A stretch of 6,703 nucleotides of DNA from Polynucleobacter sp. GTDB lineage: Bacteria; Pseudomonadota; Gammaproteobacteria; Burkholderiales; Burkholderiaceae. The translations under genes were made by a program, and so were the position numbers. The notes beneath the pieces are model-generated. The model had not been told where the DNA came from, did not search any database, and saw nothing but the letters and a program-made list of their open reading frames with translations. Shown here piece after piece: positions 1 through 6,204 of the stretch; within the stretch, counting starts at the first letter, position 1, and each line of letters opens with the position of its first letter. The stretch is taken from contig JALRHB010000073.1 in NCBI GenBank assembly GCA_023253245.1, positions 1-6,703 on the forward strand, written 5' to 3'.

Positions 1-3
1 CAT
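1..3 (-). CDS. nuoL: Probable start codon of nuoL (gene lies outside the window)
   Basis: Only an ATG on the minus strand is visible, ending exactly at the window edge. It lies 2 nt after the nuoK TAG stop and is preceded by AAAAGG with a 6-nt spacer, a good ribosome binding site placed inside the last nuoK codons. In the standard nuo gene order the next gene is nuoL, a large antiporter-like proton-pumping subunit of the complex I membrane arm. No coding sequence can be read, so identity rests on synteny and start-site layout alone. Confidence 0.55.
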
Positions 4-5
4 GA

Positions 6-314
6 CTAGCCTTTTAAGTGGTCAAGGTCTTCAGCATTGATAGTGTCAACCTTACGGAAAAGCACAACCAAAATTGCCAAGCCAATTGCCGCCTCGGCAG
101 CAGCCACAGTCAAAATAAAGAATACGAATACTTGACCAGCCATGTCACCCAAATAATGGGAAAAGGCAATGAAGTTCATGTTCACCGAAAGCAACATCAA
201 TTCAATGGCCATTAAAAGCACGATGACGTTTTTACGGTTCAAGAAAATACCAATGACACTGGTTGCAAATAATATTGCGCCAAGGACTAGGTAGTGCGCC
301 AGGGTAATTGTCAT
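6..314 (-). CDS. nuoK: NADH-quinone oxidoreductase subunit K (NuoK)
   Basis: NuoK is a small integral membrane subunit of the complex I arm, homologous to mitochondrial ND4L. It lies between NuoJ and the antiporter-like subunits and contributes to the central proton path. The 102-residue product has the usual family length and three hydrophobic segments at about 5-25, 30-50 and 60-86. Two buried membrane glutamates expected in the family are visible: Glu38 in the motif AIELMLLSVN and Glu74 in AAAEAAIGLAI, matching E. coli Glu36 and Glu72. The ATG start overlaps the nuoJ TGA stop by 4 nt (ATGA) and is preceded by GGGGAG with a 5-nt spacer, which fixes the start. The stop is TAG. The last dozen residues are polar and charged. 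Identity is certain from sequence and gene order. Confidence 0.98.
   Translation of the reverse strand: MTITLAHYLVLGAILFATSVIGIFLNRKNVIVLLMAIELMLLSVNMNFIAFSHYLGDMAGQVFVFFILTVAAAEAAIGLAILVVLFRKVDTINAEDLDHLKG
10..15 (-). promoter_or_regulatory. Ribosome binding site for the downstream gene (probably nuoL)
   Basis: The minus strand reads AAAAGG, then 6 nt, then ATG at the window edge. The motif is embedded in the Lys-Gly codons at the end of nuoK and the spacer contains the nuoK stop, which suggests translational coupling between the two genes. Confidence 0.5.
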
Positions 315-958
315 TTTTTCTCCCCGCGAGCGTCTTGCTTGGCAGCCATATCAGAACCCATCTTAATAACACGCATACGATCTTCAGAGTTGACGTTAAC
401 CTGCTCATGCACGTTTTGAGATTTAGAATCTTTACGATTGCGCAGAGTCAGAGCCACGGCTGCAATAATTGCTACCAGCAGTATTACACCTGCTACCTCA
501 AAGGCATAGACATAATCAACAAAGATCAACATCCCAAGAGCTTGTGTATTACTTGCCATCATCTCTTCAGGCATTGGTTGAACAGGGGCACTAGTTCCCA
601 CAAAACTGCGAATTAAGACAATAGAAATCTCTAAAACGATGACTGCACCCATCAAAAAAGCCAATGGGAGAAATTTCTTGAAATCCCGACGCAGGTGCTC
701 TAGATCCAAATCGAGCATCATCACCACGAATAAGAAAAGCACCATCACAGCGCCCACATAAACCAAGATCAAAGCTAAGCTTAAGAACTCTGCCTTGAGT
801 AGCATCCACAGACCAGAAGCGCAAAAGAAAGATAGCACCAAAAACAATGCTGCATGCACTGGGTTACGGGCAGTAATCACACGCAATGCTGAAATTACCA
901 AAAGCCCAGCAAAGGCGTAGAAAAATACCGCAAAGAGAGTTGAAGGATCGAATGTCAT
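311..958 (-). CDS. nuoJ: NADH-quinone oxidoreductase subunit J (NuoJ)
   Basis: NuoJ (mitochondrial ND6 homologue) is a membrane subunit of complex I next to NuoA, NuoH and NuoK. Its third helix is linked in known structures to coupling of quinone reduction to proton transfer. The 215-residue product has five hydrophobic segments at about 8-28, 35-54, 58-82, 96-116 and 141-171. The third holds the conserved run LILVYVGAVMVLFLFVVMML, with Tyr67 and Gly69 at the pi-bulge region. The fifth begins with the conserved YAFEVAG motif (151-157). Residues 173-215 form a highly charged tail without membrane segments, making the protein longer than E. coli NuoJ (about 184 residues); I believe such tails are usual in betaproteobacteria. 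The start is an ATG 21 nt after the nuoI stop, but no convincing Shine-Dalgarno sequence precedes it. The TGA stop overlaps nuoK. Confidence 0.97.
   Translation of the reverse strand: MTFDPSTLFAVFFYAFAGLLVISALRVITARNPVHAALFLVLSFFCASGLWMLLKAEFLSLALILVYVGAVMVLFLFVVMMLDLDLEHLRRDFKKFLPLAFLMGAVIVLEISIVLIRSFVGTSAPVQPMPEEMMASNTQALGMLIFVDYVYAFEVAGVILLVAIIAAVALTLRNRKDSKSQNVHEQVNVNSEDRMRVIKMGSDMAAKQDARGEKK
320..325 (-). promoter_or_regulatory. Ribosome binding site of nuoK
   Basis: GGGGAG followed by five A residues and then the nuoK ATG. The site lies inside the last codons of nuoJ. Together with the ATGA stop-start overlap it indicates that nuoK translation is coupled to nuoJ. Confidence 0.75.
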
Positions 959-979
959 AGGATATTTAGCTTTATTCGA

Positions 980-1471
980 TTAACGGTAAGGTGCATCGGC
1001 TGCGCGATTAGCGGCAATTTCTTTTTCATACTTATCACCTACCGCCAAGAGCATTTCTTTTGTAAAGTACAAATCACCGCGCTTATCACCAAAATACTCA
1101 AAGATATTAGTTTCAACAATAGCGTCCACTGGGCAAGCTTCTTCGCAAAAGCCACAGAAAATACATTTTGTTAGATCAATGTCGTAGCGACTGGTACGCC
1201 TTGTACCATCATCGCGCTCTGCAGTATCAATCGTAATCGCGTAGGCTGGGCAAACCGCCTCGCACAATTTGCAACCGATACAACGCTCTTCACCATTCTC
1301 GTAACGGCGCAAGGCATGCAAACCACGAAAACGAGCAGACTGAGGCGTTTTCTCTTCTGGGTATTGAACGGTAATTTTTGGCTTAAAGAGATAGCGACCA
1401 GTAATAGACATGCCAGTCAAAATATCTTTGAGCATCAAGCTATCGAGGAATTGGGAAACTTTCTTAAACAT
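980..1471 (-). CDS. nuoI: NADH-quinone oxidoreductase subunit I (NuoI), 8Fe ferredoxin-type
   Basis: NuoI (bovine TYKY homologue) is the ferredoxin-like subunit that passes electrons from NuoG to cluster N2 in NuoB, at the foot of the peripheral arm next to the membrane. The 163-residue product has two classical [4Fe-4S] motifs: Cys64, 67, 70 and 74 in CIGCKLCEAVCP, and Cys103, 106, 109 and 113 in CIFCGFCEEACP. All eight ligands for clusters N6a and N6b are present. The amphipathic N-terminal stretch (about 1-35) containing LTGMSITGRYLF is the part that packs against the membrane subunits in known structures. The length is normal for the family. The ATG start is 11 nt after the nuoH stop. The upstream sequence has only a distant GGAAATAAG and no well-placed ribosome binding site, so coupling to nuoH translation is likely. 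The stop is TAA. Confidence 0.98.
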   Translation of the reverse strand: MFKKVSQFLDSLMLKDILTGMSITGRYLFKPKITVQYPEEKTPQSARFRGLHALRRYENGEERCIGCKLCEAVCPAYAITIDTAERDDGTRRTSRYDIDLTKCIFCGFCEEACPVDAIVETNIFEYFGDKRGDLYFTKEMLLAVGDKYEKEIAANRAADAPYR

Positions 1472-1482
1472 GATTAGTCAAC

Positions 1483-2556
1483 TTATTTCCAAATATTCCA
1501 TGGAGAAACAACCCATGCGCCAACGACAACCACCCAAAATACGCAGATGGGAATAAAGATCTTCCAACCTAAACGCATGATTTGGTCGTAGCGGTAACGT
1601 GGCAAAGTCGCACGTAACCAAATCACACAAGATAGAAGAATGAAGGTTTTGGCAAATAACCAGAAGAATCCTGGAATGTCGCGCAAGATTGGCAGATCAA
1701 CAATCGGCAACCAACCACCTAAGAACATGGTGGAAGCTAAGGCTGCAATCAGAATCATATTGGCGTACTCCGCCAAGAAGAACATGGCAAACGCCATGCC
1801 GGAGTACTCAACCATATGTCCAGCCACAATTTCAGACTCACCCTCAACCACGTCAAATGGATGGCGATTGGTTTCAGCTACGCCTGAAATAAAGTAAATC
1901 AAGAACATTGGCAACAAAGGCAACCAATTCCAAGACAGGAAATTAAGGCCCATGCTAGCAAAATAGCCCTGCTCTTGCGAGGCAACAATTTCACTCAAAT
2001 TCAAAGAGCCTGAAGTAAGCAATACAGTGACTAGAGCAAAGCCCATAGCAATCTCATAAGAGATCATTTGCGCTGAAGCACGCATAGCACCAAGGAAGGG
2101 GTATTTAGAGTTGGATGACCAGCCCGCCAAAATCACACCGTACACACCAATTGAAGTAATGGCCATGACGTACAACAAGCCGGCATTCACATCAGCCAAA
2201 ACTAACTTTGCTTGAAAAGGAATTACGGCCCATGCTGCAAAAGCAGGCGTAATCACCATCACAGGAGCAATAATGTAGAGAACTTTACTTGCTCGGGCTG
2301 GAGAGATGATCTCCTTCATTAAGAGCTTTAAGGCATCGGCAATCGGTTGCAAGAGGCCCAATGGCCCCACTCGATTTGGGCCAAGACGAATATGCATCCA
2401 ACCAATCAACTTTCGTTCCCAAAGCGTGAGGTAGGCAACCGCTCCGAACATTGGCAAAACGATAATTACGATTCGCACTAATGCCCAGACCAGAGGCCAT
2501 AAAGATCCAAAGATAGCCTCGCCTTGACTGGTGATGAGGTTCAAGAAATTATCCAT
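1483..2556 (-). CDS. nuoH: NADH-quinone oxidoreductase subunit H (NuoH)
   Basis: NuoH (mitochondrial ND1 homologue) is the membrane subunit that joins the peripheral arm to the membrane arm and lines the quinone entry channel and the proton E-channel. The 357-residue product is strongly hydrophobic, as expected for a protein with eight or nine helices. Diagnostic motifs are WERKLIGWMHIRLGPNRVG (46-64), GWSSNSKYPFLGAMRASAQ (145-163) followed by ISYE, and the loop AETNRHPFDVVEGESEIVAG (227-246) followed by HMVEYSG. These hold the conserved acidic residues Glu47, Glu168, Glu228, Asp235, Glu238, Glu240 and Glu242. The ATG start lies 8 nt after the nuoG stop, and AAGGGA with a 4-nt spacer overlaps that stop codon, which supports both the start and coupling to nuoG. 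The stop is TAA. Nothing is truncated or altered. Confidence 0.98.
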   Translation of the reverse strand: MDNFLNLITSQGEAIFGSLWPLVWALVRIVIIVLPMFGAVAYLTLWERKLIGWMHIRLGPNRVGPLGLLQPIADALKLLMKEIISPARASKVLYIIAPVMVITPAFAAWAVIPFQAKLVLADVNAGLLYVMAITSIGVYGVILAGWSSNSKYPFLGAMRASAQMISYEIAMGFALVTVLLTSGSLNLSEIVASQEQGYFASMGLNFLSWNWLPLLPMFLIYFISGVAETNRHPFDVVEGESEIVAGHMVEYSGMAFAMFFLAEYANMILIAALASTMFLGGWLPIVDLPILRDIPGFFWLFAKTFILLSCVIWLRATLPRYRYDQIMRLGWKIFIPICVFWVVVVGAWVVSPWNIWK

Positions 2557-2560
2557 CTCG

Positions 2561-2566
2561 TCCCTT
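2561..2566 (-). promoter_or_regulatory. Ribosome binding site of nuoH, overlapping the nuoG stop
   Basis: The minus strand reads TAAGGGACGAGATG. The AA of the nuoG TAA stop forms part of the AAGGGA Shine-Dalgarno sequence, with a 4-nt spacer to the nuoH ATG. Ribosomes terminating on nuoG would sit on this site, a usual sign of coupled translation. Confidence 0.7.
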
Positions 2567-4874
2567 AAGCCTTACTAACAGTTACTGGGCCGAACATAGA
2601 CCCTAATTTTGCGCTAGCCAGAGTACCCGCAGAAATTCTGACGGCACCATTCGCTAAATTCGCCTCTAAAGTTGCAGGTAAATCTACTGATTGGCCATCT
2701 TGGGTAACACGCACAGCATCACCCTCTTTTAATCCCAACTCAGTAAACAGCTTTTGGCCAAGCCCAATTTGATTACCGCGCTTTGCATCACGCGTTAATT
2801 GCAATGCAGGTGCGCGTCTTACAATCTGATCGCCACTATAAATGTTGACATCGGAGACACGCTCAATAGAGCTATCGGATATCACTGAAGAAATGGTAGC
2901 AGACCCTTGATTATTCAAAAGCTTGCAATAATCTTCTGGCAAGGCTTCGCTCAAAACCTCTTCCGGCAGATTAAATAAGAAGCCATCTAGACTCAATAAA
3001 CCACCAAGCACTCTTAAGACCTTCCACGCTGGACGACTATCTCCCAAAGGTTTAACGGCAGGCTGAATAGTTTGTGCGCGACCTTCTGCGTTCACAAAAG
3101 TCGAAACTGTTTCGGTATAGGTAGCAATAGGCAAAATAACATCAGCTACCTCTAACAAATCAGGGCTTTGATAAGCACTCAAAGCAATGACCGTATTAGC
3201 CTTTGCTAGAGCTGCGCGCGCTTGCTGAGGATTTGGTAAATCTAAATCAGGCTCTACATTCATTAACAAAACAGCACGACGTTCCCCAGAGAGAACAGAA
3301 TTCACACCAACACCATTCGCGCTAACCAAGCTTGCACCAACTGCATTTCCACCAATCGGCAAATATCCGAGGGTAGCGCCTGTTTGAGCAGAGATAAACT
3401 GAGCTAAGGCATGCAAACTAGAAGCTGCAGGGTGAATTTGTGCAGCAGAACCAATTAGAACTGCGCCTGCTGTGCCTGATAGCAGACTATCAGCAATTGC
3501 TTGAGCTGCTGGGGAAATAGAAGAAATCGATACACCAGCTGGCAAGGGAACAGATTTTGCTTTTGCAATCGCATTGGCAACCTCGCCCAGTGCATTAACC
3601 CATTGACTAGGCACACTTGAAATATTGGCCACAGTATCAATCAACCAATCATCGCCACCAGCATCAATACGGGTTACTTGTAATCCACGCTTGGAAGCAG
3701 TGCGTAAGCGTGCGGCAATTAAAGGCTGATCCTTGCGTAAGAAACTGCCAAGCACTAGAACGCGATCAAGCTCACTTAATTTGCTAATAGGCATTCCCAA
3801 CCAAGGTGCCGATGCAGCACCCTGCACATCAGTTTGGCGTAAGCGTGTATCTACCTGGCTAGAACCCAGACCACGAATGACTTTTTGCAACAGATGAAGC
3901 TCTTCCGTACTGGAGATTGGATGCGCTAAAGCGCCTATCGCCTCAGGACCACTTTCAGCGCTAATCGTTTTGAGTGATCGTGCAACGTAATCCATTGCAG
4001 ATTCCCAATCAGTCTCTAACCACTGGCCACCTTGCTTCACCATCGGAACAGTGACACGATCCGCACTGTTTAAACCTTCATAGGCAAAACGATCGCGATC
4101 GCTAATCCAACACTCGTTGATTGCTTCATTTTCCAAAGCAACAACCCGCATCACTTTGTTTGCTTTAGTTTGCACAGTAGTATTCGCGCCTAAACTATCG
4201 TGAGGACTGACCGAACGTTTACGCCCCAATTCCCAAGTACGGGCAGCATAGCGAAATGGCTTACTAGTTAATGCCCCTACTGGGCATATATCAATCATAT
4301 TTCCAGAAAGCTCTGAATCAATTGTTTGGCCAGCAAAAGTAGTGATCTCCGAATGCTCGCCACGGTTCACCATACCCAACTCCATAACACCGGCCACTTC
4401 TTGGCCAAAGCGAACACAACGGGTGCAATGAATACAACGTGACATCTCTTGCATGGAGATGAGTGGGCCCACATTCTTATGGAAAACCACGCGCTTTTCT
4501 TCTTCGTAGCGAGAACTCGATTTACCGTAACCTACCGCTAAATCCTGTAACTGGCACTCACCACCTTGATCGCAAATAGGACAATCCAAGGGATGGTTAA
4601 TAAGGAGAAACTCCATAACCGATCTTTGCGCTTCTACGGCCTTAGCAGAATGCGTTAAGACCTTCATACCTTGAGTGACTGGGGTTGCGCAAGCAGGAAG
4701 AGGTTTTGGCGCCTTCTCTACCTCGACCAAACACATACGGCAATTAGCGGCAATAGATAATTTCTTGTGATAGCAAAAGTGCGGAATATAAGTGCCGAGC
4801 TTGTTAGCGGCGTGCATCACCATTGAACCTTGCGGAACTTCTACTGCCTTACCATCTAATTCGATTTCAACCAT
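2565..4874 (-). CDS. nuoG: NADH-quinone oxidoreductase subunit G (NuoG)
   Basis: NuoG is the largest peripheral-arm subunit and carries electrons from NuoF to NuoI through several Fe-S clusters. From the ATG at 4874 the product has 769 residues. The N-terminal ferredoxin domain has [2Fe-2S] ligands Cys34, 45, 48 and 62 (N1b). It is followed by His94, Cys98, 101 and 107 in HPLDCPICDQGGEC (N5), then Cys147, 150, 153 and 197 in CIHCTRC and IDICPVGAL (N4). The rest (about 215-700) is a molybdopterin-oxidoreductase-like fold that binds no molybdenum in this family, followed by a C-terminal part with the look of a molybdopterin-dinucleotide-binding domain. The four extra cysteines that bind N7 in E. 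coli are absent. The reading frame is open further upstream to a TTG at 4901 (778 residues) with a GTG at 4880. I prefer the ATG because homologues typically open MVEIELDG and the TTG has no ribosome binding site, although the ATG has only a weak AGTGAG. The stop is TAA. Confidence 0.96.
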   Translation of the reverse strand: MVEIELDGKAVEVPQGSMVMHAANKLGTYIPHFCYHKKLSIAANCRMCLVEVEKAPKPLPACATPVTQGMKVLTHSAKAVEAQRSVMEFLLINHPLDCPICDQGGECQLQDLAVGYGKSSSRYEEEKRVVFHKNVGPLISMQEMSRCIHCTRCVRFGQEVAGVMELGMVNRGEHSEITTFAGQTIDSELSGNMIDICPVGALTSKPFRYAARTWELGRKRSVSPHDSLGANTTVQTKANKVMRVVALENEAINECWISDRDRFAYEGLNSADRVTVPMVKQGGQWLETDWESAMDYVARSLKTISAESGPEAIGALAHPISSTEELHLLQKVIRGLGSSQVDTRLRQTDVQGAASAPWLGMPISKLSELDRVLVLGSFLRKDQPLIAARLRTASKRGLQVTRIDAGGDDWLIDTVANISSVPSQWVNALGEVANAIAKAKSVPLPAGVSISSISPAAQAIADSLLSGTAGAVLIGSAAQIHPAASSLHALAQFISAQTGATLGYLPIGGNAVGASLVSANGVGVNSVLSGERRAVLLMNVEPDLDLPNPQQARAALAKANTVIALSAYQSPDLLEVADVILPIATYTETVSTFVNAEGRAQTIQPAVKPLGDSRPAWKVLRVLGGLLSLDGFLFNLPEEVLSEALPEDYCKLLNNQGSATISSVISDSSIERVSDVNIYSGDQIVRRAPALQLTRDAKRGNQIGLGQKLFTELGLKEGDAVRVTQDGQSVDLPATLEANLANGAVRISAGTLASAKLGSMFGPVTVSKA

Positions 4875-4905
4875 GCTCACTTTAAGATGTCCCGTGCTCA
4901 ATAAC
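4875..4905 (-). other. nuoF-nuoG junction with competing start codons
   Basis: This 31-nt stretch separates the nuoF TAA from the preferred nuoG ATG and is in frame with nuoG throughout. It contains a TTG (4901-4899), 4 nt after the nuoF stop with no Shine-Dalgarno sequence, and a GTG (4880-4878) preceded by GGGA at 9-nt spacing. The ATG at 4874 has AGTGAG almost adjacent. No hairpin or terminator is visible. It is the longest intergenic gap in the window. Confidence 0.6.
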
Positions 4906-6204
4906 TTATAAAGGTTTCGCAGAATCCAAGCAGCGCTTATGCTCTACGTGGTACGCAAATTCATCCATGTAATGCTTCAACATGCCACGTACTGGCATTG
5001 CAGCAGCATCGCCCAAGGCGCAAATGGTGCGCCCTTGAATATTGGCCGCTACATCATTCAATAAATCTAAGTCCTCGGGTCGACCTTGTCCATGCTCAAT
5101 ACGATGAACAATTCTCCATAGCCAACCCGTACCCTCACGACATGGGGTGCACTGACCACATGACTCTTCGTGATAGAAATAAGACAAGCGCTCCAATGCG
5201 CGGACCATACAACGTGTTTCGTTCATCACGATCACCGCACCAGAACCGAGCATCGACCCTGCTTTAGCAATGCTGTCGTAATCCATCGTTAAATCCATCA
5301 TTTGAGCACCAGGCACAACTGGCGCTGATGAACCGCCTGGGATGACTGCCTTAAGGGCTTTGCCGTCACGCATGCCACCTGCTAGCTTTAATAATTCGGC
5401 AAAAGGAGTGCCCAAAGGAATTTCATAGTTACCTGGATGCACTACATCTCCAGAGACTGAGAAAATTTTAGTTCCACCATTATTGGGCTTACCTAAATCT
5501 AAATAGGCTTGACCACCAATGGCCATAATGAAAGGTACAGCGGCGAAAGTTTCGGTATTGTTAATCGTTGTTGGTTTGCCATACAAACCAAAGCTTGCAG
5601 GAAATGGTGGCTTAAAGCGAGGTTGACCTTTCTTACCCTCAAGCGACTCAAGAAGCGCAGTCTCTTCACCGCAAATATAAGCACCCCAACCTGGAGCAGC
5701 ATGTAGTTGAAAGGAAAAATCACTACCCATGATCTTGTCGCCAAGATAGCCAGCAGCCCGAGCCTCTTCAAGCGCCTCTTCAAAGCGGGAATACACTTCC
5801 CAGATTTCGCCATGAATATAGTTGTAGCCAACGGTGATACCCATCGTATAGGCACCAATAATCATGCCTTCAATTAAGGCATGCGGGTTGTAGCGCATGA
5901 TGTCGCGGTCTTTAAATGTACCCGGCTCACCCTCATCACTATTACAAACTAAATACTTTTGACCCGGAAATTGACGTGGCATAAAGCTCCACTTCAAACC
6001 CGTTGGGAAACCCGCACCACCACGACCACGTAAGGATGATGCTTTTAACTCAGCGATGATGGCATCTGGCGCAACCTTATCATTAAGAATGCGACGCAAC
6101 TGTTGATAACCACCGCGACTCTCATAATCCTTCAAACGCCAGTTATTACCATTCAATCCAGCAAGGATCAAAGGCTTGATGTGTCTATCGTGCAAACTGG
6201 TCAT
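4906..6204 (-). CDS. nuoF: NADH-quinone oxidoreductase subunit F (NuoF), NADH- and FMN-binding
   Basis: NuoF (bovine 51-kDa homologue) binds NADH and FMN, takes hydride from NADH and feeds electrons into the Fe-S chain. It forms the tip of the peripheral arm with NuoE and the N-terminal part of NuoG. The 432-residue product shows the glycine-rich GRGGAGFPTGLKW (60-72) of the Rossmann-like FMN/NADH site, NSDEGEPGTFKDR (88-100), and GAYICGEETALLESLEG (174-190). A SLBB-like region covers about 245-325. The C-terminal helical domain carries the N3 [4Fe-4S] ligands Cys349, 352 and 355 in SCGQCTPCREGTGW and Cys395 in TICALGDAAAMP. All four are present and the length is normal. The ATG start overlaps the nuoE TGA by 4 nt and follows a purine-rich GGAAGGGAAGG, so the start is well supported. 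The stop is TAA. The product is a cytoplasmic-side peripheral protein. Confidence 0.98.
   Translation of the reverse strand: MTSLHDRHIKPLILAGLNGNNWRLKDYESRGGYQQLRRILNDKVAPDAIIAELKASSLRGRGGAGFPTGLKWSFMPRQFPGQKYLVCNSDEGEPGTFKDRDIMRYNPHALIEGMIIGAYTMGITVGYNYIHGEIWEVYSRFEEALEEARAAGYLGDKIMGSDFSFQLHAAPGWGAYICGEETALLESLEGKKGQPRFKPPFPASFGLYGKPTTINNTETFAAVPFIMAIGGQAYLDLGKPNNGGTKIFSVSGDVVHPGNYEIPLGTPFAELLKLAGGMRDGKALKAVIPGGSSAPVVPGAQMMDLTMDYDSIAKAGSMLGSGAVIVMNETRCMVRALERLSYFYHEESCGQCTPCREGTGWLWRIVHRIEHGQGRPEDLDLLNDVAANIQGRTICALGDAAAMPVRGMLKHYMDEFAYHVEHKRCLDSAKPL

Noticed and set aside
308..616. Plus-strand open frame of about 100 codons opposite nuoJ
   Set aside because: It lies wholly antisense to a confidently identified nuoJ, starts inside the nuoJ/nuoK junction and its product resembles nothing I recognise. 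It is a shadow of the real gene.
1783..1798. Inverted repeat CATGGC-AAAC-GCCATG
   Set aside because: It is a six-base-pair stem within conserved nuoH coding sequence, too short and too isolated to call regulatory or a terminator.
4090..4101. 12-bp palindrome CGATCGCGATCG, containing most of a GCGATCGC octamer (4095-4102)
   Set aside because: It is the direct result of the conserved Asp-Arg-Asp-Arg codons (GAT CGC GAT CGT) in NuoG ISDRDRF and occurs once, so no repeat element is implied.
4998..5267. Plus-strand open frame opposite nuoF
   Set aside because: It is antisense to the conserved N3 cysteine region of nuoF, and the translation looks like a random reading of conserved codons.
5499..5858. 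Minus-strand open frame of 119 codons inside nuoF in another frame
   Set aside because: It is fully contained in nuoF, which has intact motifs throughout. No ribosome binding site or recognisable product was seen.
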